From Gemmatimonadota bacterium (lineage in GTDB: Bacteria; Gemmatimonadota; Gemmatimonadetes; Gemmatimonadales; Gemmatimonadaceae), in contig JADJNZ010000004.1 in assembly GCA_016714015.1 (NCBI GenBank), positions 124,001 through 188,000 on the forward strand: a DNA stretch of 64,000 nucleotides, written 5' to 3'. Under the pieces are notes generated by a model, which was not told where the DNA came from, made no database searches, and was given only the letters and a program-made list of their open reading frames with translations. A program made the translations under genes and the position numbers. Shown here piece by piece: positions 53,024 through 62,235 of the stretch (position 1 is the stretch's first letter; each line of letters opens with the position of its first letter).

Positions 53024-54427
53024 GTGACCGCCCCCGTCCTGCCCGCCCTCGACCTCCTGCTCGACGAGGATGCGCAGCGCGCGGCGCGCCTGATCGCGAT
53101 CGACCTGCAGGGTCGCGTCCGCGCCGCGCGCCCGCGTCTCGACGATCCGGCGGACGTCGAAGCCCTGCACGACTTCCGCGTGGCGGTGCGGCGCCTGCGG
53201 AGCTGGCTGCTCTGCGACGCGGTGCTCCCCGGCGCGCTGGCGCCCAGGCGGGGCCACAAGCTGCTCCGCCGGCTCGCGCACGCGACCAACGCGAGCCGCG
53301 ACGACGAGGTCTTCGCCGAGTGGCTCACCGGCGCGCGTGCGACGCTCGCGACGCAGCACCGGGGAGCGGCCGACTGGATGCTCGCTCGGATCGGTCGGCT
53401 CAAGCGCGAGGCCGAACGCGACCTGCTCGCGGAGCTCGACCGCGACCTCGAGGCGGCGATGGTCCTGCTGGACGAGCATCTCGCGCGCTACAACGTGCCG
53501 CACGACGTCGTGCGCGGCGCCGAGCGCGAGACCTTCGCCGCGGCGATGTCGTCGCTCGTGCGGTCGTCGGCGTCCCGGCTGCAGCGGCGGCTCGCCGCGG
53601 TCAACGGAGCGGAGGACCACGAGGCGATCCATCGGGCGCGCATCGCCGGGAAGCGCCTGCGCTACGCGCTGGAGCAGGTCGCGGCCGCGGTGCCCGGCGC
53701 GCAGGCCTGCCTCATCCGCCTCAAGGTCCTGCAGGATCTCCTGGGCGACCACCACGACGACTCCGTCTGGCTCGGTCTCGTCCACGCGGCCGCCCCGCGG
53801 GCACCGCGGGTCATCATCCGCCAGGGCCTGCGCGCGATCATGGCGCGCATCGAGCAGCGCAGCGCCGACCGGTACACCGCGCTCGCCGAGGAATGGCTGT
53901 CCGGCGGCACGACGGCTTTGTTCGCCGCGCTGAACGAAGTGGCTGACTGGCTGGCGGCGCGCGGGACGCAAGGGATGGAGGTGGAGCGGAAGTACCTGTT
54001 GACCGGCGTCCCGGATACGCTCCCGCCGGGACGGCTCCAGCGACTCGAGCAGGGCTATCTCCCGGGGAAGAAGCTCATCGAGCGGGTGCGCCGCGCGCGC
54101 GAGGGCCGCGCGGTGAAGCACTACCGCACGGTGAAGGGCGGGAAGGGGCTCGCGCGGATCGAGGTGGAGGAGCAGTGCACGCGGTCGCTCTTCGCCGCGC
54201 TCTGGCCCCTCACCGCCGGCCGCCGCGTGCTCAAGCGGCGGCACCTCATCCCCGACGGCGACCGGGTGTGGGCGATCGACGTCTTCACCGACCGCGCGCT
54301 CGTGCTCGCCGAGGTGGAGTTGCCGAGCACGGAGACCGAGGTGACGGTGCCGGAGTGGCTCGCGCCGTACGTGGTGCGCGAGGTGACCGAGGAGCGGGGG
54401 TTCGTGAACGCGGTGCTGGCGCGGTAG
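53024..54427 (+). CDS. CHAD-CYTH domain protein (polyphosphate-related)
   Basis: 467 residues from a GTG. The CHAD domain is N-terminal (about 15-290): LHDFRVAVRRLRSWL, HKLLRRLAHATNASRDDEVFAEWL and IHRARIAGKRLRYALE show its conserved His and basic residues that bind polyphosphate. The CYTH domain is C-terminal (318-467), starting MEVERKYL (ExExK), followed by LIERVRRAREGRAVKHYRTVKGGKGLARIEVEEQ and EVELPSTETEV with the acidic metal ligands of triphosphate-tunnel enzymes. CYTH-then-CHAD is the common order; here it is reversed. A triphosphatase or polyphosphate-binding role is likely. Confidence 0.9.
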   Translation: MTAPVLPALDLLLDEDAQRAARLIAIDLQGRVRAARPRLDDPADVEALHDFRVAVRRLRSWLLCDAVLPGALAPRRGHKLLRRLAHATNASRDDEVFAEWLTGARATLATQHRGAADWMLARIGRLKREAERDLLAELDRDLEAAMVLLDEHLARYNVPHDVVRGAERETFAAAMSSLVRSSASRLQRRLAAVNGAEDHEAIHRARIAGKRLRYALEQVAAAVPGAQACLIRLKVLQDLLGDHHDDSVWLGLVHAAAPRAPRVIIRQGLRAIMARIEQRSADRYTALAEEWLSGGTTALFAALNEVADWLAARGTQGMEVERKYLLTGVPDTLPPGRLQRLEQGYLPGKKLIERVRRAREGRAVKHYRTVKGGKGLARIEVEEQCTRSLFAALWPLTAGRRVLKRRHLIPDGDRVWAIDVFTDRALVLAEVELPSTETEVTVPEWLAPYVVREVTEERGFVNAVLAR

Positions 54428-54520
54428 GGCGGCGGATCGCGGGGAACTCAAGTCCGGCCCGCCGGGTACCGATACTCAAGCAGCAAGGCAACCGGTTCCT
54501 TGAAGGGGGTCCGGCCAACG

Positions 54521-54557
54521 ACACGGGGGGACGCGCCATCGGCGTGTCCCCCCGTGT
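54521..54557. terminator. Strong bidirectional terminator hairpin
   Basis: A 17-bp near-perfect inverted repeat (one mismatch) with a 3-nt loop, beginning ACACGGGGGGAC on the left arm, sits between the convergent CHAD-CYTH and secreted amidohydrolase genes. It suits termination in both directions, although no clear U run follows. Confidence 0.7.
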
Positions 54558-54583
54558 TCGTTCGTGCGCGTGCGGGCGTGGGG

Positions 54584-55783
54584 CTACCGCGGCCACCCGT
54601 CCTGCGGGATCCCCGGGGTGATCCGGAGCGCGTTACGATAGTACACCTTCTTGAGGACTTCGTCCGGCAGGTCGATCCCGTAGAGCTTCCAGCTCGCGTG
54701 ATAGTCGCGGTAGTACTCGAAGTAGTCGTCGCGGGTCTCGAAGACGCGCCAGTAGTACGGGTACTCCTCGGGCTGGAAGGAGTCCTTCCCGAAGAGGATG
54801 CGGTCCTGGTACTTCACGAAGAAGTCGTGCATCGCGCGCGGCTGGCGGCCGATGTCGTAAAGCACGGCGCCGACCTCGACGAGGGTGTTCGGCATCTCGT
54901 CCATCATGCGAGAGAGGCGCGGCAGGTCGTTCGCGTACCAGCTCATGTGCGCCAGCACGAAGGTCGTGCGCGGGTTGCGCTTGACCATCCGGTCGCGCTC
55001 CTGATTGAGCGCCTCGAAGGTCGGATTGACCGCCGGGTCGTAGCGCCGCCCGGGGAAGAGGGCGAGTTCGAGCCAGCGCTCGTTCTTGTTGTCGATCGGC
55101 TGCCAGAACTCGGCCGGGTCGGCCGTGTGGATGAAGACGGGCAGCTTGAGGCGGGCGGCGGCGGCCCAGACGGGATCGAGGATGGGGTCGTCGATGGCGA
55201 GGCGGGTGCCGTCGGCCTTCTTGTTGGAGAGCCCGAATCCCTTGCCGATCTCGCCGATGCCGACGGCGCCGGCCTTGGCGTCCGCCTCGAGGGCGGCGAT
55301 GGCCCGCTCGGCCCAGCCGGGGGAGCCCGCCCCGGTGAAGTCGATGCCGGTGAGGAACCGGATGCGGTCGCGCATGCGGGGGGTGGCGGCCGCCAGCCCC
55401 GCCTGCCGGGTGAGCCCCTCCCCCCGGACATTGTTCGCTGCGACGATCACCCGGACGCCGATCCGGTCGAGGTCGTCGGCGAGGCCGTTCAAGCCCTCGG
55501 TCGAACCGAGCTGCTGGCCGGTCGGGTGACCGTGGTAGTCGATGGCGGGGTATTTCGCGCGGGGGACGAGGTGTTCCGCCGCCACGAGGGTGTTCCGCGG
55601 CCGATAGTCGAGGATCGACGGGGTCGGGAGGGTGGGCGCCTGGCAGAGGCGGGGGCGGATCTCCGTCATGTTCGCCGGGCATTCCTGTCCGGGCTCGATG
55701 CGGGTCCCCCCCTGGCCCATGCCGGGCTGGGCGGCCGCGAGGGCGGGGAGGAGCAGTCCGAGCAGGGCGACGGCAGGCTTCAT
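54584..55783 (-). CDS. Secreted amidohydrolase-2-family protein (TIM-barrel metal hydrolase)
   Basis: 399 residues, with a signal peptide ending ALAAAQ. After a ~60-residue Pro-rich lead with two Cys come the barrel motifs IDYHGHPTG (HxH, His84 and His86), LPVFIHTADPAEF (third His), FVLAHMSWYAN (fourth His) and RILFGKDSF (Asp on strand 8). This is the metal centre of amidohydrolase-2/decarboxylase-type enzymes. The IDNKNERWLELALFPGR insert is typical of a secreted subgroup in Acidobacteriota/Gemmatimonadota. Substrate unknown. Confidence 0.87.
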   Translation of the reverse strand: MKPAVALLGLLLPALAAAQPGMGQGGTRIEPGQECPANMTEIRPRLCQAPTLPTPSILDYRPRNTLVAAEHLVPRAKYPAIDYHGHPTGQQLGSTEGLNGLADDLDRIGVRVIVAANNVRGEGLTRQAGLAAATPRMRDRIRFLTGIDFTGAGSPGWAERAIAALEADAKAGAVGIGEIGKGFGLSNKKADGTRLAIDDPILDPVWAAAARLKLPVFIHTADPAEFWQPIDNKNERWLELALFPGRRYDPAVNPTFEALNQERDRMVKRNPRTTFVLAHMSWYANDLPRLSRMMDEMPNTLVEVGAVLYDIGRQPRAMHDFFVKYQDRILFGKDSFQPEEYPYYWRVFETRDDYFEYYRDYHASWKLYGIDLPDEVLKKVYYRNALRITPGIPQDGWPR

Positions 55784-55888
55784 GGGCGTGGGCTCAGGGC
55801 GATGGGAACCATGGTTCCGTAAGGGAATACGGCATCGTTTGTACCGGAATACCGGACTTTGTCCAACGAGAAATTCGACGTTACCTTC

Positions 55889-55918
55889 TTGACACGCTAG
55901 GATAGGCGGCCCGATACT
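55889..55918 (+). promoter_or_regulatory. Probable sigma-70-type promoter of the starch locus
   Basis: TTGACA at 55889-55894 and GATACT at 55913-55918, with an 18-base spacer, lie in the 253-bp gap before the SusC gene. The -35 matches consensus exactly and the -10 at four of six. About 118 bases of leader would follow, ending with AGGAG at 56025-56029, 7 bases before the ATG. Sigma-factor preferences in this phylum are not well known to me. Confidence 0.5.
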
Positions 55919-56036
55919 CAGGACGCTCTCTCCCCCTCGTTCCGCCTCAACTATAACGACTGCGCGGTCGCAGTTCGTTGGGCGCGGCGTGAGGGAGTGC
56001 GAAGAAACCCCCCTTCAATTACCCAGGAGTAGTTCC

Positions 56037-59009
56037 ATGTGGCGGTTCGGCGTACTTACGCTGGTCGCAGCCCTCTGTGTGAGCGAGCCGGCGCTCGCAC
56101 AGTCAGCCCGGATCACGGGCATCGTCCGGTCCGCTGACGGCAATCTCGCGATCGTCGGGGCCGATGTGGAGGTCTCGAGCACGAGCTTCCGTCGTGTCTC
56201 GCCGACCCGCGAAGATGGCCGCTACACGATCCAGGTGGAGCCCGGCACGTACAAGGTGCGCGCCAAGCGCATCGGGTTCGCGGCCGACTCGGCGACGGTG
56301 ACGGTCGCGGCGGGCGAGTCGAAGACGGTCGACTTCACGCTCCGCGCGACGGCGATCCAGGTGACCGGCGTGACGGTCGTCGGCTACGGCACGCAAGACG
56401 TGCGCGACAACACGGGCTCGGTGAAGGCCGTGACGTCGCGCGACTTCAACCCGGGCCGCGTGGTGAGCGCGGAACAGCTCATCCAGGCGAAGGTCCCGGG
56501 CGTGCAGGTCATCGACAACAACGAGCCGGGCGGCGGCATCTCCATCCGCATCCGCGGCGGCACGTCGGTGAATGCCTCCAACGAGCCGCTCTTCGTCGTC
56601 GACGGCGTGCCGCTCAACGTCGGCGGCGGCCTCTCCTCCGGCCGCAACCCGCTCAACTTCCTGAATCCGGCCGACATCAAGGAAGTGACCGTCCTCAAGG
56701 ACGCGTCGGCCACGGCGATCTACGGGTCGCGCGGCGCCAACGGCGTGGTCCTGGTCACGACCCGGTCCGGTTCCTCCTCGGAACCGGCTTTTTCGTATTC
56801 GTCCAGCTATTCCTCGTCGCAGGTGATCGCGCAGCCGGACCTGCTGAACGCGGCGCAGTTCCGCACGGCGGTGACGGCGAACGCGCCGGCGAACGTCGGC
56901 CTCCTCGGCACGAGCAACACCAACTGGCTCGACCGCGTGCTGCGCTCGGCGGGCGGCGCGGAGCACAACTTCGCGGTGTCCGGTGTCCGCGACGACATGC
57001 GCTACCGCCTCTCGCTCGGCCTGCTCAACCAGGACGGCGTGCTGGCCGGCACGAACTCGCGCCGCGTCTCGGCGTCGGCGACGTACTCCGACCTGCTGCT
57101 GCGTGACCGGCTCGAGCTGCGCGCGAACTTCAAGGGCACGCGCAACGACGACCTCTACACCCCGGGCGGCGTGCTCGGCGGTGCGATCGCGATGGACCCG
57201 ACGCAGCTGCCCGTCAACAACGGCGTCTACTTCCAGTGGGCGAACCCGCTCGGCGCGAACAACCCGCTCGCGGACCTCGCGCAGCAGTCGGATGACGGCT
57301 CGACCTTCCGCAGCGTCGGCAACGTCGAGGCCAAGTGGTTCTTCACCGACCTGATCGACGGCCTCTCGGCCACGATGCGCACGGGCTACGACTACGCGAC
57401 CTCGAGCCGGACGTTCTTCTCGCCGAGCACCTCGCAGCAGGACCTCGAGAGCGGCCGCGGTGGTCGCATCGACCGCAACCTGCCCCGGCAGGTCAACACG
57501 GTGTTCGAGCTCTTCGGCAACTACAACACCAAGCTGTCGCTCCTCGACAGCCGCATCGACGCGACGGCGGGCTACACCTACGAGCAGCAGAAGGGTGACT
57601 ACGCCTCGTTCTGGGCCGAGTCGCTCACGACGAACCTGCTCGGCGCCAACGGCATCCCGACGGCGGGCCGCACGCAGAACAACCTCTCGGTGGACGAGGC
57701 GAAGCTGATCTCGTTCTTCGCCCGCGCGAACTACACGATCAAGGAGAAGTACCTCCTCACCGCGTCGATCCGTCGCGACGGCTCGTCGCGGTTCGGTGCG
57801 GACAACCAGTGGGGCGTCTTCCCGTCGTTCGCGGCGGCCTGGCGCATCCTGGACGAGGAGTGGTTCCCCGAGGCGGCGTTCATGTCCGACCTCAAGCTCC
57901 GCTTCTCGTGGGGCGTGAACGGCAACCAGTCGTTCGGCAACTACCTCTACGTCCCGACGTACACCCCGGGCGGCGCGCAGGCGACCTACCAGTTCGGCAA
58001 CACCTTCGTCTCGACGCTCCGTCCGAGCGCGGTGGACCCGAACATCAAGTGGGAGCAGACGACCTCGACGAACCTCGGCGTGGACTTCGGCTTCTGGAAC
58101 GACCGCGTCACGGGCACGCTCGACTACTACAACAAGGACACGAAGGACCTGATCTTCTCGGTGCCGGTCGCGGCCGGCACGACGGTCGGCAACTTCGTGA
58201 CGACGAACATCGGCTCGATGAACAACAAGGGCCTCGAACTCGGGCTCTCGGCCGTGGTCGTCGACAACCGCTCGAGCGGCGGCTGGCGCTACGAGGCCGG
58301 CTTCGCGATCTCGACGAACAAGAACGAGATCACCTCGATCTCGGCCGATGACACGGACCAGATCCTCACCGGCGGCATCGCCGGCGGCGTGGGTCGCACG
58401 ATCCAGGTGCTGCAGCCGGGCTCGCCGCTGAACGCGTTCTACGTGTACCAGCACCGCAAGCAGCCCAACGGCAAGCCGGTGACCGATGCCAACCCGGACA
58501 CCGCGATGTACGTCGACCAGAACGGCGACGACATCATCAATCAGGAGGACCTGCGGCCGTTCAAGAGCCCGGCGCCCCGCCTGATCATCGGCCACACGTC
58601 GCAGGCCAGCTGGAAGAGCTGGGAGTTCTCGGCGACGGCCCGCATGTACCTGGGCAACCACGTCTACAACAACATGGCCTCGACCCTCGGCCACTACTCG
58701 GGCCTGAACGGCGCCGCGCCGACCAACCGGCACGCGTCGGTCCTCGAGACCGGGTTCATCAACCCGCAGTACCAGTCGGACTACTACGTCGAGGACGCCT
58801 CGTTCCTCCGCCTCGACAACGTCTCGGCGGCCTACACCTTCCGGAACCTCTACGGCGCGCGCTCGGTTCGTGTCTTCGGGACCATCCAGAACGTGTTCAC
58901 CACCAGCAAGTACTCGGGCGTCGACCCGCTCGCCGGCCTGAACGGCATCGACAACAACCTGTTCCCGCTCTCCCGCACGTTCACCCTTGGCGCGAACTTC
59001 GCCTTCTAA
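56037..59009 (+). CDS. SusC/RagA-type TonB-dependent outer-membrane transporter
   Basis: 990 residues from the ATG at 56037; the signal peptide ends PALAQ. A carboxypeptidase-regulatory-like domain (about 22-100, ITGIVRSADGNLAIVGADVEV) precedes the plug. A TonB-box-like region VTVVGYGTQDVRDNTGSV and the plug block VPGVQVIDNNEPGGGISIRIRGG lead to PLFVVDGVP and DIKEVTVLKDASATAIYGSRGANGVVLVTT, all SusC signatures. The remaining ~750 residues are the beta-barrel ending in FTLGANFAF with a terminal Phe. It imports oligosaccharide, with SusD as lid. The downstream amylase and GH97 enzymes point to starch-derived sugar. Confidence 0.95.
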   Translation: MWRFGVLTLVAALCVSEPALAQSARITGIVRSADGNLAIVGADVEVSSTSFRRVSPTREDGRYTIQVEPGTYKVRAKRIGFAADSATVTVAAGESKTVDFTLRATAIQVTGVTVVGYGTQDVRDNTGSVKAVTSRDFNPGRVVSAEQLIQAKVPGVQVIDNNEPGGGISIRIRGGTSVNASNEPLFVVDGVPLNVGGGLSSGRNPLNFLNPADIKEVTVLKDASATAIYGSRGANGVVLVTTRSGSSSEPAFSYSSSYSSSQVIAQPDLLNAAQFRTAVTANAPANVGLLGTSNTNWLDRVLRSAGGAEHNFAVSGVRDDMRYRLSLGLLNQDGVLAGTNSRRVSASATYSDLLLRDRLELRANFKGTRNDDLYTPGGVLGGAIAMDPTQLPVNNGVYFQWANPLGANNPLADLAQQSDDGSTFRSVGNVEAKWFFTDLIDGLSATMRTGYDYATSSRTFFSPSTSQQDLESGRGGRIDRNLPRQVNTVFELFGNYNTKLSLLDSRIDATAGYTYEQQKGDYASFWAESLTTNLLGANGIPTAGRTQNNLSVDEAKLISFFARANYTIKEKYLLTASIRRDGSSRFGADNQWGVFPSFAAAWRILDEEWFPEAAFMSDLKLRFSWGVNGNQSFGNYLYVPTYTPGGAQATYQFGNTFVSTLRPSAVDPNIKWEQTTSTNLGVDFGFWNDRVTGTLDYYNKDTKDLIFSVPVAAGTTVGNFVTTNIGSMNNKGLELGLSAVVVDNRSSGGWRYEAGFAISTNKNEITSISADDTDQILTGGIAGGVGRTIQVLQPGSPLNAFYVYQHRKQPNGKPVTDANPDTAMYVDQNGDDIINQEDLRPFKSPAPRLIIGHTSQASWKSWEFSATARMYLGNHVYNNMASTLGHYSGLNGAAPTNRHASVLETGFINPQYQSDYYVEDASFLRLDNVSAAYTFRNLYGARSVRVFGTIQNVFTTSKYSGVDPLAGLNGIDNNLFPLSRTFTLGANFAF

Positions 59010-59022
59010 CCCCCCACCACCA

Positions 59023-60603
59023 ATGAACAGGACTTTCCGTACGATCCTGGTCGCCAGCGCCGCGCTCCTCGTGAGCACGGCCTGCACCGACCCGACGGTG
59101 GCGCCGAAGTCGACGATCAACTCGGAGACGGTGTTCTCCGAGCCCTCGGCGTACCGGTCGCTGCTGGCGAAGGTCTATGCCGGCCTCGCCGTCACCGGCC
59201 AGCAGGGCTGCTGCGGCTCGCCGGACATCTCCGGCATCGACGAAGGCTTCTCGCAGTACTGGCGTCTCTACTGGCAGATGCAGACGCTGCCGACCGACGA
59301 CGCGATCATCGCCTGGGGCGACCAAGCGCTGAGCGAGCTCAACACGCAGGGGTGGTCGTCGTCCAACGGCTTCCTCAACGCCATGTACTACCGGATCTAC
59401 TTCCAGGTGGCGATGGCGAACGTGCTGCTCCGCGAGACGTCGAACGCGAAGCTCGACCAGCGCGGCGTGGCCGGCCAGCTCCGCACCGACATCGCCGGGT
59501 ACCGGGCCGAGGCGCGCTTCCTGCGCGCGCTCAGCTACTACCATGCGATGGACCTCTTCGGCGCGGTGCCGCTCGTCGACGAGAACACGACGGTCTCCGA
59601 GCCGCCCGCCCAGGCGACGCGCGCCGAGATCTACCAGTTCGTGGTGGATGAGCTCACGGCGATCCGCAACCAACTCCCCGCGATCGGTGCGGCCGAGTAC
59701 GGCCGCGTCGACCAGGGCTCGGTGTCGATGTTGCTCGCCAAGACCTACATGAACGCCGGCGTGTACACGGGCGCCACCCGCTACACCGAGGCGATGACCG
59801 AGGTGCAGGCGATCATCGCGTCGAACGCCTACTCGCTCGACCCGAACTACCGCCGCATGTTCGCGCCGGACAATCACCTCTCGCCGGAGCTCATCTTCGC
59901 GATCCCGCAGGACGGGGCGCGGATGCGCAACTACGGCGGCACCACCTTCCTCGCCCACGCGAACGTCGGTGGCCCGCTCAACAACGCGAACTTCGGCCTG
60001 AACGGCGGCTGGTGGGGCCTCCGCATGCGTCCCGAGACGCGCGCGAAGTTCCCGGCGATCGGTGCCGGTGCGGCCGACGGTCGTGCCGAGTTCTGGGCGA
60101 ACATGAACCAGGCGAACATCACCGACATGTTCAACTTCGAGCAGGGCACCGCGGCGCCGAAGTACTCCAACCGCACCACCGGCGGCGTCAACGGGCAGGA
60201 CCAGGAGTTCGTCGACACGGACGTGCCGATGTGGCGTCTGGGTGACGTGTACCTCATGTACGCCGAGCTCCAGCTGCGTGGCGGCGGCGGCACGGCCGGC
60301 CAGGCGCTCACCTACGTGAACGACCTGCGTCAGCGTGCGTACGGCAACGCGACCGGCAACATCACGGCCCCCGAGCTCACGCTCGCCTTCGTCCTCGACG
60401 AGCGCGCCCGCGAGCTGTACATGGAAGGCCATCGCCGTCAGGACATGATCCGCTTCGGCGTCTTCACCGGCGCGGGCACCGTCTGGACGTTCAAGGGCGG
60501 CGCGGCCGCGGGCGCCGGCACGCAGGCGTTCCGTGACCTCTATCCGCTCCCGGCGAGCGAGCTCATCGCCAACAAGAAGCTGACCCAGAACACCGGGTAC
60601 TGA
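59023..60603 (+). CDS. SusD/RagB-family outer-membrane sugar-binding lipoprotein
   Basis: 526 residues from the ATG at 59023, 13 bp after the SusC stop. The signal ILVASAALLVSTAC gives a lipobox Cys. The N-terminal SusD-like region (YRSLLAKVYAGLAVTGQQG), TPR-like helices (RAEARFLRALSYYHAMDLFGAVPLVDENT) and the C-terminal RagB block (VPMWRLGDVYLMYAELQLRGG ... YVNDLRQRAYGN ... ERARELYMEGHRRQDMIRFG ... PLPASELIANKKLTQNTGY) are all present. It binds glycan at the cell surface and delivers it to SusC. Confidence 0.95.
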   Translation: MNRTFRTILVASAALLVSTACTDPTVAPKSTINSETVFSEPSAYRSLLAKVYAGLAVTGQQGCCGSPDISGIDEGFSQYWRLYWQMQTLPTDDAIIAWGDQALSELNTQGWSSSNGFLNAMYYRIYFQVAMANVLLRETSNAKLDQRGVAGQLRTDIAGYRAEARFLRALSYYHAMDLFGAVPLVDENTTVSEPPAQATRAEIYQFVVDELTAIRNQLPAIGAAEYGRVDQGSVSMLLAKTYMNAGVYTGATRYTEAMTEVQAIIASNAYSLDPNYRRMFAPDNHLSPELIFAIPQDGARMRNYGGTTFLAHANVGGPLNNANFGLNGGWWGLRMRPETRAKFPAIGAGAADGRAEFWANMNQANITDMFNFEQGTAAPKYSNRTTGGVNGQDQEFVDTDVPMWRLGDVYLMYAELQLRGGGGTAGQALTYVNDLRQRAYGNATGNITAPELTLAFVLDERARELYMEGHRRQDMIRFGVFTGAGTVWTFKGGAAAGAGTQAFRDLYPLPASELIANKKLTQNTGY

Positions 60604-60619
60604 TCCATGTAGGACGCGC

Positions 60620-60653
60620 ACGCCCGGCCCGAGGACCATCTCGGGCCGGGCGT
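60620..60653 (+). terminator. Hairpin with T run between susD and the amylase gene
   Basis: A perfect 14-bp stem starting ACGCCCGGCCCGAG with a 6-nt loop (GACCAT) is followed by CGCGTTTTCCCC. It looks like a factor-independent terminator or attenuator inside the starch locus, which would lower hydrolase expression relative to SusC and SusD unless a separate promoter serves the amylase gene. Confidence 0.7.
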
Positions 60654-60685
60654 CGCGTTTTCCCCCCAGTCGCATCCGAGGTCCC

Positions 60686-62233
60686 GTGCGCATCCCGTTC
60701 CTGCTGGTCGCCCTGTCCCTCGCCGCCTGCGGCGGCGGCTCCGACGGCGGCACAGGCCCCGGCCCGGTCAATCCAGGCCCCGTCACCCGACCGACCCTCC
60801 CGCAGACCTACACCGCCACGGGGCACGCCGCGGCCGGTGACGTCTCGGTCCAGCTCTTCGAGTGGGCCTGGGCCGACATCGCGCGCGAATGCGAGCTGCA
60901 CCTCGGCCCCATGGGCTATCGGGCCGCGCTCGTCTCGCCGCCGCAGGAGCACATCGGCGGCGGTGCCTGGTGGACGCGCTACCAGCCGGTGAGCTACTCC
61001 CTCGCGCAGAACCGGTCGGGGACGCGCGCGCAGTTCATCGACATGGTCGCGCGCTGTCGCACCGCGGGCGTCGACATCTACGTCGATGCGGTGATCAACC
61101 ACATGACCGCCGGCAACGGCACCGGCACCAACGGGACCGTCTACACCAAGTACAACTATCCCGGGCTCTACGACGCCGGCGACTTCCACCTGCCGTGCGG
61201 CATCTCCGACTGGACCAACGCGGCGCAGGTGCAGGATTGCGAACTCGTGGGGCTCTCCGACCTCTCCACCGGGAGCGCGAAGGTGCAGAACGCGATCGTG
61301 GCGTACCTCGCCGACCTCGTGGACATCGGCGTGCGCGGCTTCCGCATCGACGCGGCGAAGCACATCCAGCCGGTCCAGCTCGACAGCATCGTCACCAAGC
61401 TCAATCGGGCCGTCATCGCCAGCGGCGATCCGGTGCCGTACTTCTTCCTCGAGGTCATCGACATGGGTGACGCCGGGGTGAAGGCGACCGACTACTACGG
61501 CCTCGGCTTCCACGGCGGGAGCGGCTCCGATCTCTCCGAGTTCAAGTATCGCGGCATCCGCGACAAGTTCATGAACAGTGGCGGCCAGCAGGTGGCGGAC
61601 CTCATGACCTTCAGCGAGGTCAACTGGTCGCTCATGCCGAGCAACAAGGCGCTCGTCTTCCTCGAGAACCACGACACGCAGCGCAGCGGCGGTGTCACCT
61701 GGGACTCGTGGCAGCGGCAGCGCCTCGCCTACGTCTTCATGCTCGCCGAGCCGTACGGGTATCCGATGGTGATGTCGTCGTACGCGTTCGACCAGGCGTC
61801 CGGCGCGAGCCGCGACGCCGGCCCGCCCGCCGGCAACGGCACCGCCGCCGGCCAGAGCTGCTCGGCGGACATCCCGAACACGCCGGACGGGCAGTGGGTC
61901 TGCGAGCACCGCGACCCGCTCCTCGGCGCGATGATCCGCTTCCGCGCGGCGACGGCGGGGCAGGCGCGGCAGGCGAACGCCACCCTGAACGCGAACTTCA
62001 TCGCCTTCTCGCGCGGCACCACCGGGTTCGTCGCGATCAACAACGGCGCCTCCGTCACGACCGGCACGGTCACGACCTCGCTCGCCGCCGGGACGTATTG
62101 CGACCTCCTCACGGGCGGGAAGGTGGGTGGCGCGTGCGCCGGCACGACCGTCACCATCGATGCCGGTGGCGTCGCGAGCCTCTCCATCCCCGCCTTCACC
62201 GCGGTGGTGCTCCTCACGGCCGACAAGCTCTGA
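60686..62233 (+). CDS. Secreted GH13 alpha-amylase (lipoprotein)
   Basis: 515 residues from a GTG. The signal FLLVALSLAACGGGSDGG gives a lipobox Cys15 and a flexible Gly/Pro linker. The (beta/alpha)8 domain has region I VDAVINHM, region II GFRIDAAKH (nucleophile Asp222), region III FFLEVID (acid Glu256) and region IV FLENHDTQ (Asp330). DVSVQLFEWAWADIARECE and WVCEHRDPLLGAMIRFR resemble the actinobacterial/animal-type alpha-amylases (GH13 subfamilies 24/32), which end in a beta-sandwich, here from about 440 (LNANFIAFSRGTTGFVAINNG). It cuts starch outside the cell or in the periplasm. Confidence 0.94.
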   Translation: MRIPFLLVALSLAACGGGSDGGTGPGPVNPGPVTRPTLPQTYTATGHAAAGDVSVQLFEWAWADIARECELHLGPMGYRAALVSPPQEHIGGGAWWTRYQPVSYSLAQNRSGTRAQFIDMVARCRTAGVDIYVDAVINHMTAGNGTGTNGTVYTKYNYPGLYDAGDFHLPCGISDWTNAAQVQDCELVGLSDLSTGSAKVQNAIVAYLADLVDIGVRGFRIDAAKHIQPVQLDSIVTKLNRAVIASGDPVPYFFLEVIDMGDAGVKATDYYGLGFHGGSGSDLSEFKYRGIRDKFMNSGGQQVADLMTFSEVNWSLMPSNKALVFLENHDTQRSGGVTWDSWQRQRLAYVFMLAEPYGYPMVMSSYAFDQASGASRDAGPPAGNGTAAGQSCSADIPNTPDGQWVCEHRDPLLGAMIRFRAATAGQARQANATLNANFIAFSRGTTGFVAINNGASVTTGTVTTSLAAGTYCDLLTGGKVGGACAGTTVTIDAGGVASLSIPAFTAVVLLTADKL

Positions 62234-62235
62234 CC

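Noticed and set aside
51884..54451. 855-codon minus-strand ORF
   Set aside because: Most of it is antisense to the VOC and CHAD-CYTH genes. Only its last 99 codons, after the VOC gene start, have protein-like sequence; these are annotated separately.
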